In this document: positions 52,349-61,031 of the stretch, in pieces
Layout of the letters: each line of letters starts with the position of its first letter
Position numbering within the stretch: position 1 is the first letter of the stretch
Origin: Flavobacterium restrictum
GTDB taxonomy: Bacteria; Bacteroidota; Bacteroidia; Flavobacteriales; Flavobacteriaceae
Length of the DNA stretch: 64,000 nucleotides
Assembly: GCF_007097245.1 (NCBI RefSeq)
Contig: NZ_VJZT01000003.1
Span: forward strand, 124,001 to 188,000
Direction: 5' to 3'
Notes under the pieces: model-generated
Told to the model about the DNA's origin: nothing
The model's database searches: none
Seen by the model: only the letters and a program-made list of their open reading frames with translations
Position numbers and translations under genes: made by a program

Positions 52349-52404
52349 AAATATTTTTTTGATTGAAATTTCTATTCTTTGCAAAAATCCCCACTGTTTC
52401 TCTA

Positions 52405-52475
52405 TAGCCCCGATAGTAGCGGCATCCTTTTTCTGGCTTCTTTAGACAGAAAAAGATAGAGCGGATAGCGGGACG
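52405..52475 (+). ncRNA. Structured intergenic RNA-like element, copy 1 (Flavo-1-like)
   Basis: Starts TAGCCCCGATAGTAGCGG and ends GCGGATAGCGGGAC. A central hairpin pairs 52427-52435 with 52447-52455 (nine pairs); the flanking conserved strands could close a junction. A similar arrangement recurs at 60780-60914. It resembles the Flavo-1 RNA motif of flavobacteria; the name is from memory and should be checked with a covariance model. Confidence 0.5.
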
Positions 52476-52562
52476 ATGTTTCCTGAAAAGAACCAGTGTT
52501 TTGGCTCCTGAAAGTAATCATGGAATCCCAATTTTGGGGTACTTATTTTAAATAATAAAGAA

Positions 52563-53981
52563 ATGTCAAATTTACAAGACGAAGCTTTTAGAGATACAAT
52601 CGGGACGATTGATAAAGAGGGGAATCGGAAATTTATTTTTCCTAAAAAACCGTCTGGGATTTTTTATGACTACCGGAAATGGGTAAGCTATTTTTTATTA
52701 ATTGTTTTGGTCGCCAATCCGTTTGTCAAAATAAATGGCAACCAATTCATGCTGTTTAATGTTTTGGAACGTAGATTCAATATTTTTGGATTTCCTTTTT
52801 GGCCACAAGATTTTTATCTTTTTGTGCTCTTTATGATTATTGGAGTTGTCTTTGTTATCTTGTTTACGGTTATTTTTGGTCGAATTTTTTGTGGTTGGAT
52901 TTGCCCACAAACCATATTTTTAGAAATGGTTTTTCGTAGAATCGAATATTGGATTGAGGGAGATCGTGGGGCACAAATTCGCCTTTCCAAACAAGAATGG
53001 AATGCCGAAAAAATTAGAAAAAAAGGCATTAAATGGTTCCTTTTTCTCATCATTTCCTTCTTTATTGCCAATGTTTTTTTGGCATATCTCATTAGTAGTG
53101 ACGAATTGTTTCGCATGATTGAAGAAGGACCAGAAAATCATCAGAGTACACTGGTTTCATTGCTTATTTTTACAGGGATTTTCTATTTTATTTTTGCGTG
53201 GTTTAGAGAGCAAGTTTGTATTATTGCGTGTCCTTACGGCAGGTTGCAAGGGGTTTTATTAGATAATAAATCCATAAATGTTGCCTATGATTTTGTTCGA
53301 GGAGAAAAAGAATTAGGAAGAGCTAAATTCAACAAGCAAGAGGATAGATCTGCCACTGGCAAAGGCGATTGTATTGATTGTAAACAGTGCGTTAATGTGT
53401 GTCCTACAGGAATTGATATCAGGAACGGAACGCAATTAGAATGCGTGAATTGTACCGCCTGCATTGACGAATGTGATACTATTATGGACAGTGTTGGGTT
53501 GCCCAAAGGATTGATTCGATACGCATCCGAGGATGAAATTGAACGAAAAATACCGTTTAAATTCACGGCTAGAATGAAAGGATATTCGGCGGTATTGTTC
53601 ATTTTGGTGGGCTTACTTACGGGACTTCTTTTTTTAAGAACCGAAGTTGAAGCTACCATTTTACGCTTACCAGGGCAATTGTATCAGCACAAAGGTGATG
53701 CTATTAGTAATGTTTTTACGTTCAAAATTATAAACAAAACCAATACTGATTTTAATGCTATTCATTTTAAATTGCACGGCATCAAAGGGCAAATAAAGGT
53801 AGTGGGGCAGCAGGAATTTATAATTAAGAAACAGGCCATTAGTAGTGGTACTTTATTTATAGAAATTAATCAAAATCTATTAGAACAGGATAAAACCAAA
53901 ATTGAAATTGCCATTTATAATGGGGAAACCAAAATTGAAACTACGGCTACCAATTTTTTGAGTCCACGAACTTTTGATTAA
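52563..53981 (+). CDS. ccoG: cbb3 oxidase accessory protein CcoG (FixG/RdxA)
   Basis: A 472-residue membrane ferredoxin. Five or so membrane helices are present, with cysteine motifs GRIFCGWICPQTIFLE and VCIIACPYGRLQG in the NapH-like part. Two 4Fe-4S sites follow: CIDCKQCVNVCPTGID and CVNCTACIDECDTIM. The C-terminal periplasmic Ig-like domain carries a GKLHG-type strand. CcoG reduces copper during cbb3 assembly. It starts 214 bases after ccoP, a gap containing the Flavo-1-like element, so it may have its own transcript. Confidence 0.94.
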   Translation: MSNLQDEAFRDTIGTIDKEGNRKFIFPKKPSGIFYDYRKWVSYFLLIVLVANPFVKINGNQFMLFNVLERRFNIFGFPFWPQDFYLFVLFMIIGVVFVILFTVIFGRIFCGWICPQTIFLEMVFRRIEYWIEGDRGAQIRLSKQEWNAEKIRKKGIKWFLFLIISFFIANVFLAYLISSDELFRMIEEGPENHQSTLVSLLIFTGIFYFIFAWFREQVCIIACPYGRLQGVLLDNKSINVAYDFVRGEKELGRAKFNKQEDRSATGKGDCIDCKQCVNVCPTGIDIRNGTQLECVNCTACIDECDTIMDSVGLPKGLIRYASEDEIERKIPFKFTARMKGYSAVLFILVGLLTGLLFLRTEVEATILRLPGQLYQHKGDAISNVFTFKIINKTNTDFNAIHFKLHGIKGQIKVVGQQEFIIKKQAISSGTLFIEINQNLLEQDKTKIEIAIYNGETKIETTATNFLSPRTFD

Positions 53982-54040
53982 TTTTAGGGATGCTATTTTT
54001 TTTTAATGCAATCATTTCAATTTAATAACTAAATAAACCT

Positions 54041-54490
54041 ATGAAAATTAACTGGGGAACTTCTATTGTCATTGCATTTGCCTTGTTTATGACCTTTATT
54101 TTGTATTTTGTAATCAAAGTACAATCGGATAGTAAGTATAATAATGATCTGGTTGTCGAGGAGTATTACAAACATGATGTGCATTTTGGGGATGAAATGG
54201 TGCGCATTCAAAATGCCCATGATTTGGTTCAAAAACCGATTATAACAGCAAATAGTAGCGGAATAACAATTGTTTTTCCAGAAACATTTTCCCCCGAAAA
54301 AGTAAAAGGAACAGTGTCTCTTTACCGACCGTCTAACAAGAAATTAGATTTTGAAGTCCCAATTTCATTATCTAATCCTACTTTGCTTATACCTAAAACA
54401 AATTTGGTAGGCGGTCGTTGGGACATTAATATGGAATGGAAATACGCAGGCAAAGCGTATTTGACAAAAGAAGTTATTTACATACAATAA
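54041..54490 (+). CDS. ccoH: cbb3 oxidase assembly protein CcoH (FixH)
   Basis: A 149-residue protein with one N-terminal membrane helix (IVIAFALFMTFILYFVIKVQ) and a periplasmic Ig-like domain, including NDLVVEEYYKHDVHFGDEM and the terminal GGRWDINMEWKYAGKAYL typical of FixH. It follows ccoG by 59 bases and is followed by the SafE-like gene. FixH assists assembly and stability of the oxidase. Confidence 0.9.
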   Translation: MKINWGTSIVIAFALFMTFILYFVIKVQSDSKYNNDLVVEEYYKHDVHFGDEMVRIQNAHDLVQKPIITANSSGITIVFPETFSPEKVKGTVSLYRPSNKKLDFEVPISLSNPTLLIPKTNLVGGRWDINMEWKYAGKAYLTKEVIYIQ

Positions 54491-54524
54491 GGTATTTTCT
54501 ATCTACCAAAAATTCAAAAACTAA

Positions 54525-55226
54525 ATGCTGTATACCGCTTTCTTGTTTGGGTTAATTAGCAGTTTTCATTGCATTGGGATGTGCGGTCCCATAGCATTGC
54601 TATTGCCTGTGGCTAGAAATAATTCAACCCAAAAAGTGTTACAAATTATAACGTATCATCTTGGGCGATTAAGCGCATACGGAACAATAGGATTGTTATT
54701 TGGATTACTCGGTCAAGGTTTTTTTATGGCTGGAATACAGCAAAAATTATCCATATTTATAGGAGTAGCCATGATAGTGGTAATTCTAACTCCCGAAAAA
54801 AGAATGGCTTCGTATAATTTTTCGAAACCCATTTTTAAATTCCTTTCCAAAATAAAAACTCGATTAGGAAGCCAATTCAAAAATCAAAGTTACCAATCCT
54901 TATTTACCATTGGACTATTGAACGGATTTTTACCTTGTGGTATGGTCTATGTTGCTTTGTTCGGTGCCATTGCAATGCAAAGTGCTGGATTTGGAGTTTT
55001 GTATATGGGTTTGTTTGGTTTAGGTACGGTTCCTATGATGAGCAGCGTGGTGTATATTAACTCTTTTTTGACTATTAGCACCCGCAATAAAATTCAAAAA
55101 GTGATTCCTTATGTGGCGGTTTTACTAGGAATAGTATTTATACTGCGTGGTTTAGGTTTAGGAATTCCCTATGTTTCTCCTACCAATATGAGTTTGTTTG
55201 TTCAGCAAAATCCCAATTGTCATTAG
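54525..55226 (+). CDS. SafE/DsbD-like membrane protein of the cbb3 cluster
   Basis: A 233-residue protein with six membrane helices. The first carries FHCIGMCGPIALLLP, the CxxxCGP signature of the DsbD_2 / sulfite exporter TauE-SafE group, and another helix has NGFLPCGMVYVALFGAIA with a second conserved proline-cysteine. In cbb3 clusters this family is thought to move copper or reducing power for oxidase maturation. Its position at the end of the ccoGH run supports that. It ends four bases from the convergent hemN stop. Confidence 0.87.
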   Translation: MLYTAFLFGLISSFHCIGMCGPIALLLPVARNNSTQKVLQIITYHLGRLSAYGTIGLLFGLLGQGFFMAGIQQKLSIFIGVAMIVVILTPEKRMASYNFSKPIFKFLSKIKTRLGSQFKNQSYQSLFTIGLLNGFLPCGMVYVALFGAIAMQSAGFGVLYMGLFGLGTVPMMSSVVYINSFLTISTRNKIQKVIPYVAVLLGIVFILRGLGLGIPYVSPTNMSLFVQQNPNCH

Positions 55227-55229
55227 GAT

Positions 55230-56594
55230 TTAAACCGTCATCGAAAACAACTCGGTTTGTGGTGCTTTTCTTTTCAAAAGCAAATCAAAAGCCATGCAAA
55301 TATTGCGAACAAATGGTTTTCCAGCTTCCAAAACCATAATTTTTTTCTCATCAATGCGTAGCAGTTGATCTTGTTGCATTTCGTTTAATTGAAGAATAAT
55401 TTCGGGGATTTCTTTGCAATAATCCGCTTCATTTGCCCAAGAAGTTTGAAACGTACACATTAAATTTAGGATGTGTTTTCGAATAATTAAATCCTCTTGC
55501 GTTAATAAATGACCTCTATATACTGGTAATTGATTCCATTCCAGCATTTGATAATAATCCTCTAAATTTTTTACGTTTTGGGCAAAACTGTACCAACTAT
55601 CACTTATTGACGAAACCCCTAGTCCAATCATTACTTGGGTTTTAGACGAACTATAGCCCATAAAATTGCGGTGTAATTTCCCGTTTTGAAAGGATTGGTA
55701 CAAACTATCCGTTGCTAGCGCAAAGTGATCCATACCTATTTCATAATACCCGTTTTTTGACAATAATTTTTTGCCTATTTCGTACAAAACTCTTTTTTCA
55801 CCATCTTTTGGAATGTCTTCGTCCTTAAAACCTCGTTGTCCGTTTCCTTTTATCCACGGTACATGCGCATAACTGTAAAACGCTAATCGGTCGGGTTGTA
55901 ATGATTTTGTTTTTTCAATAGTGTCAACCACATCTTCAATTTCCTGAAAAGGCAAGCCAAAAATAATATCGTGACCAATAGAAGTATACCCAATTTCTCG
56001 TGCCCAAAAAGTTACTTTGGCCACATTATGAAAAGATTGTTCCCTATGAATGGCTTTTTGAACTTTCTCGGAGTAATCTTGAACGCCAAAACTCACTCTG
56101 CGAAAACCCAAATCGTATAGTTTTTTTAAATGTTCGTGAGTTGTATTATTGGGATGACCTTCAAAACTAAATTCATACGTTTCGGCTTTGGTAGCATGAT
56201 TTAAAATGCCATTAATAAGATCTTCGAGATTTTTTGTCGAAAAAAAAGTAGGCGTACCTCCACCCAAATGAATTTCTTTTATAACGGGTCTTGCTTCTAC
56301 TAGCTGGCAATAGAGCGTCCATTCTTTCAAAACTGCTTCAATATAAGGATGTTCTACCTCGTGATTTTTTGTAATTCGCTTGTTGCAACCGCAAAAGGTG
56401 CACATGCTTTCGCAAAAAGGCAAGTGAATGTACAAACTAATTCCTTCTGATGTATTGCTTTCTTCAAATGATTTCTTGAGCGTTGCAGCCCAAATGGCAT
56501 ACGAAAAGTCAGTTTCATTCCAATAAGGCACCGTGGGATAGCTAGTGTAACGTGGACCAGGTACATTGTATTTTTGGATTAATGAGTTTTTCAT
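55230..56594 (-). CDS. hemN: Oxygen-independent coproporphyrinogen III oxidase
   Basis: The ATG at 56594 (MKNSLIQKYNVPGPRYTSYP) is the conserved HemN start; an upstream in-frame ATG at 56666 lies above the promoter. The radical SAM site is FCESMCTFCGCNKR, with the three cysteines C-x3-C-x2-C and an extra cysteine as in true HemN. The GGGTPTFF motif and ISDSWYSF region complete it. The 454-residue protein converts coproporphyrinogen III without oxygen, matching the Fnr-like box at its promoter and its place beside the cbb3 genes. Confidence 0.95.
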   Translation of the reverse strand: MKNSLIQKYNVPGPRYTSYPTVPYWNETDFSYAIWAATLKKSFEESNTSEGISLYIHLPFCESMCTFCGCNKRITKNHEVEHPYIEAVLKEWTLYCQLVEARPVIKEIHLGGGTPTFFSTKNLEDLINGILNHATKAETYEFSFEGHPNNTTHEHLKKLYDLGFRRVSFGVQDYSEKVQKAIHREQSFHNVAKVTFWAREIGYTSIGHDIIFGLPFQEIEDVVDTIEKTKSLQPDRLAFYSYAHVPWIKGNGQRGFKDEDIPKDGEKRVLYEIGKKLLSKNGYYEIGMDHFALATDSLYQSFQNGKLHRNFMGYSSSKTQVMIGLGVSSISDSWYSFAQNVKNLEDYYQMLEWNQLPVYRGHLLTQEDLIIRKHILNLMCTFQTSWANEADYCKEIPEIILQLNEMQQDQLLRIDEKKIMVLEAGKPFVRNICMAFDLLLKRKAPQTELFSMTV

Positions 56595-56612
56595 AATGCA
56601 GTATATTTTATT

Positions 56613-56656
56613 CAAATGTAAGTGCAGTTGCCAAAAATTAAAATGATAATTATCAT
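56613..56656 (-). promoter_or_regulatory. Fnr-like promoter of hemN
   Basis: The perfect palindrome ATGATAATTATCAT (56643-56656) lies 29.5 bases, centre to first base, before TACATTTG (56620-56613) on the minus strand, exactly the spacing seen at ccoI and ccoS. The hemN ATG is 19 bases beyond the -7 element. Confidence 0.82.
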
Positions 56657-56675
56657 GGTATTTCATTTTTTTTAT

Positions 56676-56707
56676 AAAAAAACCTCGAACTAGATTGTAG
56701 TTCGAGG
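56676..56707 (-). terminator. Terminator of the DUF349 gene
   Basis: CCTCGAACTA (56683-56692) pairs perfectly with TAGTTCGAGG (56698-56707), loop five bases; on the minus strand seven T follow. It lies 27 bases after the stop at 56734. Confidence 0.92.
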
Positions 56708-56733
56708 CTGCTTTTGTGTGCGTTTTAAAAAAC

Positions 56734-58737
56734 TTATTCTGTTTTTAAATTTCGCAATTGTTTTAATTTATCTTTCCAAACATCCAGACTTTCTTTATGA
56801 ATGGCAATGTTTTTGCGAACTTCTAATACAATTGAATTTTCTTTTTTTGCATTTCGAGTATTGGTAAAAAACTGAATGTTGTTTTCCAATTGAAAAATTT
56901 CATTTTGTACTTCTTCGATTTTGCGCATCAAGAAAATTTTCTCATTGTCTAATTTTCTGGTATCATTACTTTCGGATAGGTTTTCCATTCGATTTGAAAA
57001 ACGCATCATATCAGTATCTTTTTTACTCAAACTTAATTTTTCAAAAAGAGCGTCTAGTATTTTATTGAATTTCCCTTCGATATGTCTTCTAGCAAATGGT
57101 ACTTTTCCAAAATTTTTCCAGGTTTCGATATGCAATTTTATGGCATCCAAATCTGTTTTATGATCACCCGTTAGTTCAAATGCTCTTAAGGTGTCCAAAT
57201 ACGCTTTTTTGTTGTCAAAAGAGAGGACTTCGTCGCTGTTTTCCTCGTTTTTTTGTTCTTTTAATTTGTCAAAATAGTGGTTGCACGCTTCTTTGAATTC
57301 TTTCCAAATTTTGTCTGAATACTTTCTTGGAACATGACCTATTTGTTTCCACTCTTCCTGAATTTGCTTCATGATTGGGGTTGTGGCAGCAAAGTTAAGG
57401 CTTTCTTGTAGTTCTTTTGCTTTGGCTACGAGCGCTATTTTTTTGCTTAAATTGTCGTTTTGGTCTTTCTTGATGTCTTTGTAAAAAGAATTTTTGAAAG
57501 TATTAAAATTTCTAACAGCGATTTTAAACGATGACCAAGTGGCTTCATTTACCTCCGAAGGCACTTTTCCAGTTGCAAAAAAAGCATTACGTAAGGCTTC
57601 TACTTTGTCTATTTGTGCTAGCCATAATGCATGTGCTGTTACTTTTTCGGTGGCTAGTACTTCTATTTTAGCAATAATTTCTTTTTTCTTTTCTAAATTT
57701 TCGAGTTCCGTTCCTCTTAATTTTTCAAACAAAACTTCACGTTTGTCATGCATTTGTTTGGTCAAAGCACTAAAGGTGTTCCAAATTTCGTCACGATGTT
57801 CTCTAGAAACAGGGCCAATATCTTCTTTCCAAATGCGGTGTAAATCTTGTAATTCTCGGAATGCTTTATTGATATCGCTTTCTTGAACCAAGGCTTCTAC
57901 ACGAGCAATTATTTTTAATTTTTGGTCTAAATTGTGCTTGAAATCAATGTCGCGCGCTTCACGGTCTAAATGCAAATAATCATAAAAATTTTCTACATGA
58001 AAATGATAATTATTCCAAACGTGGTTGTATTTATCCTTTGGAATCGAACCTGCAGCATTCCATCGTTCTCTTAATTCATTGAAATGTTTTAAGGTATCCT
58101 TGATGTTTGCTTGTGGATCGATTAGGTTTTTTAACTCTTCAACTATCGCCAAACGGGTTTCTAAATTTGTTTTTAGATTGGTTTGTAAACTCTTGAAATG
58201 CGTATTTTTATTATCTCTAAAAAGCGAATAGTATTGGTCAAATTTGGTTTTTAATGGCGAATTGTATTGAAAAGTCTCGTTTGGATCCGTATTTTCTGCA
58301 TTGAATTCCTCTTTCTTTTCCTCGATTAAATGATTGTATTTGGCCAGAAATGCTTTTTTTATTTCCTCAACATGTTCTTTTACGGACATTACTTTTTCGT
58401 TTGAAACTAAATTTTTTAGTTCTTCAACAAGTACTTCCATCGATAGTGTTTCGTAATCCTGCATCGGAATATCGTGACGCTCTTTTAGCGTTTCGTCTTC
58501 ACTTTCCTCGGCATTTGTCTCGGCAATGGCATCCAGAATGGTTTGATTTTCATCAGGAATATTGAGCTCGGGCGTGGGAGTTGTTTCCTCAAGAATTGGC
58601 GCATCACTTTCGGTAACGGCTTCTTCGGTAGCCACTATTTCTAAATTTCCATCTGCTTCAGTCGAAATAGATTCGGCTGCATGGTTTTCTAAATTTCCAT
58701 CTGCTTCAAGCAGGTTATCATTCTTTTCTTCTAACAT
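56734..58737 (-). CDS. DUF349 repeat protein
   Basis: A 667-residue, mostly helical cytoplasmic protein. After an acidic disordered N-terminus (about 100 residues, with a repeated ADGNLE phrase) there are several DUF349 repeats, each recognisable by LRERWNAAGSIPKDKYNHVW, LHRIWKEDIGPVSREHRDEI, FFATGKVPSEVNEATW, IQEEWKQIGHVPRKYSDKIW and WKNFGKVPFARRHIEGKF. The tail is coiled coil. Function in bacteria is unknown; plant and fungal members suggest RNA or chromatin contact. It has its own terminator and no close operon partner. Confidence 0.9.
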   Translation of the reverse strand: MLEEKNDNLLEADGNLENHAAESISTEADGNLEIVATEEAVTESDAPILEETTPTPELNIPDENQTILDAIAETNAEESEDETLKERHDIPMQDYETLSMEVLVEELKNLVSNEKVMSVKEHVEEIKKAFLAKYNHLIEEKKEEFNAENTDPNETFQYNSPLKTKFDQYYSLFRDNKNTHFKSLQTNLKTNLETRLAIVEELKNLIDPQANIKDTLKHFNELRERWNAAGSIPKDKYNHVWNNYHFHVENFYDYLHLDREARDIDFKHNLDQKLKIIARVEALVQESDINKAFRELQDLHRIWKEDIGPVSREHRDEIWNTFSALTKQMHDKREVLFEKLRGTELENLEKKKEIIAKIEVLATEKVTAHALWLAQIDKVEALRNAFFATGKVPSEVNEATWSSFKIAVRNFNTFKNSFYKDIKKDQNDNLSKKIALVAKAKELQESLNFAATTPIMKQIQEEWKQIGHVPRKYSDKIWKEFKEACNHYFDKLKEQKNEENSDEVLSFDNKKAYLDTLRAFELTGDHKTDLDAIKLHIETWKNFGKVPFARRHIEGKFNKILDALFEKLSLSKKDTDMMRFSNRMENLSESNDTRKLDNEKIFLMRKIEEVQNEIFQLENNIQFFTNTRNAKKENSIVLEVRKNIAIHKESLDVWKDKLKQLRNLKTE

Positions 58738-58929
58738 TTTTTCAATGTATAAGGTTTCTATTTTTTGAGTGCGAAAGGTAGTAAAGGTGTATCAAACTAC
58801 AAAACAAATCGTTGATTTATAGTTATTGTGTTCCTATAATTCTTGGTTTTGTGGTGTATTTGATTCGGAAAATTACTTTTTTGACCCGCCAAAAAATATT
58901 TGTAAATCAAAAAAAGCATATTTTTTATT

Positions 58930-59679
58930 TTAATATAAAATGACCAATCCCAATTCCATTCCTGAATTGTAGGCTTTTTGGTAACCAAAACCAAGACTTG
59001 GATGGATATAAAACATAGAATTTGGAGTAAATTTTCGTCCATATTCTATAAAAGTGGAATTGGGAAATCCTTTTGATGTGGCATTGTAGCGCAAAGCCAT
59101 ATTAGTTCCAACCCAGTTTTTTCCAAAAGAATACAGCAGTGTGTTCTCAAAAACGCTAGTGTTTATCGTACTTCGAGTACTCGATCCAGCAAAGCTAGAT
59201 TGGTTTTCTACTGTAGCCATCCAAAGCAATTTCTTGTCATTGCTCAAATAATGCCCATAAACAAGTGCCGTAGATAATACCCATTTTCCAGATCCAAAAT
59301 TAGAATCACTGGCTGAATTGGATGTGATTTTAGTTCGAATGGCAAAACCATTTTTGGCACTTAAATAGGGAATGTATGAAATCGCCACCGCCACATCGCC
59401 AATACCGCTCTTATTAACAGCGGCTGTGTTGGTTGAAATTAAAGGAATATCGGTGCGTAAATTCCAAGAGCGATTCCCAATTGGATGTAAAACCCTTAAA
59501 TTGGTGGTGTTAAAAGAGCCGTTATCCGTGTCTAAATATTCGTTAAAAACAAGAATGGTTTCCTTGAAATAATTAAAACGAGCTTCGCTTAATGGATTTT
59601 CTTGATCTTTTATATCTTGTGCTTTTGTAGAAAAAACAATCAAAATGCAGATTACTAGTGAATAGTATGTTTTTTTCAT
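58930..59679 (-). CDS. Secreted beta-barrel-like outer-membrane protein
   Basis: A 249-residue protein with a signal peptide (MKKTYYSLVICILIVFSTKA). The mature part alternates in a strand-rich pattern with aromatic girdles (WNLRTDIPLIST, VAVAISYIPYL, KWVLSTALVYGHYLSND) and ends in LVILY, a C-terminal aromatic strand as in outer-membrane barrels. It resembles small transporter or meta-pathway phenol-type porins but I cannot name the family. About 190 bases of AT-rich sequence without recognised gene lie between it and the DUF349 gene. Confidence 0.78.
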   Translation of the reverse strand: MKKTYYSLVICILIVFSTKAQDIKDQENPLSEARFNYFKETILVFNEYLDTDNGSFNTTNLRVLHPIGNRSWNLRTDIPLISTNTAAVNKSGIGDVAVAISYIPYLSAKNGFAIRTKITSNSASDSNFGSGKWVLSTALVYGHYLSNDKKLLWMATVENQSSFAGSSTRSTINTSVFENTLLYSFGKNWVGTNMALRYNATSKGFPNSTFIEYGRKFTPNSMFYIHPSLGFGYQKAYNSGMELGLVILY

Positions 59680-59920
59680 AATGAAACTTATTTTGCTAAA
59701 GCTAATTTAACAAAATAAGTTTTATGTTGTAGCATAATTATCGCAGGATATTGGCTTTTAAAACAAAAGGCACATTAAATAGAAAACATACCGCACATTT
59801 TGTATTAGTGTAATAAAACAGCATTGTTTTATTTTTAAAATCTGTGATAAACTTTATAGAAGCGAATGCCGTTGTTTGTTCTTAATTCCCGTATTTTTTT
59901 GGAAATAAGTTCTAATTATT

Positions 59921-60751
59921 TTACTTGTCAATGGTCAATTTATAGATAGCAGATTCTAGAACTTGAGTGTCGTTGTCTTCGCAAAGCAGGAATTCGATGG
60001 TTTGATCAGTAGTTTGATACACGGTAAGTCCTTCGAATTTATGGGTGTCACTGATTTTTTGAGTGAAATCTATTTTCATGGTTTTGATATCGATGCGACC
60101 CAGTAAACTGCCTAGAATTTTGCCATCGGTGTAAGTAGAATCCGTTTCTTCAGCGGTGGCTAGAAAGTAGATTTTGTTATCGACTAAAATCGCATCGGTA
60201 AAACTACTGCGTACGCCATTGATTTTAGGCAGTTTGTAGTCGTTGGATAGAATGTTGAATTCGTTGATTAAGTTTTTTCCTTGAATGGTAAAAAGTACGT
60301 TTTTCTTTGATTTTCCGTTGCCTCGATTGAGCAAAAACCATTCTTCACCTGTATAAATGGCGCCTTCTAGATTGAAATCATCGGATTTTATTTCGCCAAA
60401 ACTTTGCATTACGGCATATAAATCTGTTAGGTCGTTAGTGGTAATTTCTTTCTCTTTGGTATTGACTTCAATCATTTTATTTCGGTTTTTGGTAGAACCA
60501 GAACCAAATATGTAGAGGCTGTTGTCAAAATGGGTGATGGCTTCAAAATCAGGTTTTTCTTTTTTGGGAATATTTTCGGTGGCATTTTCTATGATTTGAT
60601 GCCGTTGTAGGTTTTTGGAATCGAGCGTGTATTCGTAAAGAAATCCGCTGTTATCGCCTATGAGGAATAAGGTGTTGTCTTTGTAAATGAGTCCTGATGC
60701 AGAGCCTATTCCAATGATTTGAAAAAGGAGTTCGAGTGAGAATTTTTCCAT
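59921..60751 (-). CDS. DUF6929-like beta-propeller protein
   Basis: A 276-residue soluble protein without signal peptide. Repeated strand phrases indicate a propeller: GSASGLIYKDNTLFLIGDNS, KPDFEAITHFDNSLYIFGSG, FNLEGAIYTGEEWFLLNRGN and HKFEGLTVYQTTD. The pattern matches the family later labelled DUF6929. Its logic resembles the lipoprotein propeller at 7167, but sequences differ. No operon partner; it is divergent from the MATE gene across the second Flavo-1-like element. The 240-base spacer on its 3' side shows no recognised feature. Confidence 0.8.
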   Translation of the reverse strand: MEKFSLELLFQIIGIGSASGLIYKDNTLFLIGDNSGFLYEYTLDSKNLQRHQIIENATENIPKKEKPDFEAITHFDNSLYIFGSGSTKNRNKMIEVNTKEKEITTNDLTDLYAVMQSFGEIKSDDFNLEGAIYTGEEWFLLNRGNGKSKKNVLFTIQGKNLINEFNILSNDYKLPKINGVRSSFTDAILVDNKIYFLATAEETDSTYTDGKILGSLLGRIDIKTMKIDFTQKISDTHKFEGLTVYQTTDQTIEFLLCEDNDTQVLESAIYKLTIDK

Positions 60752-60779
60752 GTGAGTGTTGTTTTTAAAAGGAGTGCCG

Positions 60780-60914
60780 TAGCCCAGATGGAAGTGAAAA
60801 TCCTTTTGAAGAGCCCTTATATTTTTTCTTGTTCTAGTAGAGCGATCAGAGGAAGCTCCTGCTAGGACGTAGAAAAAAATAAGGGATTGAAAAAGATTGT
60901 AACGTACAGCTGGA
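60780..60914 (+). ncRNA. Structured intergenic RNA-like element, copy 2 (Flavo-1-like)
   Basis: Begins TAGCCCAGATGGAAGTG and ends CAGCTGGA, the same framework as copy 1 with a longer central arm. CCCTTAT (60814-60820) pairs with ATAAGGG (60879-60885), extended by U/A runs, and inside GTTCTAGTA pairs with TGCTAGGAC using G-U pairs, giving a long rod. Compensating and wobble pairs support RNA rather than DNA constraint. Confidence 0.5.
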
Positions 60915-60972
60915 AATAGCTCCCCAAAAATAGTGTATTTTTTTGGCTGGTGAAAATGGATTTATATTTTCA

Positions 60973-61008
60973 TTTGTGGTCAAAGCGTGGCGAAATGATT
61001 TACCTTTG
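60973..61008 (+). promoter_or_regulatory. Promoter of the MATE exporter gene
   Basis: TTTG (60973-60976), 24-base spacer and TACCTTTG (61001-61008); the ATG follows at 61032 after a rare strong AGAGGTG ribosome binding site. Confidence 0.55.
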
Positions 61009-61031
61009 CCAGCTAAAAAAAAGAGGTGGCG

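Noticed and set aside
56595..56666. Longer start for hemN
   Set aside because: The extension covers the Fnr box and -7 element and is not part of the HemN family start.
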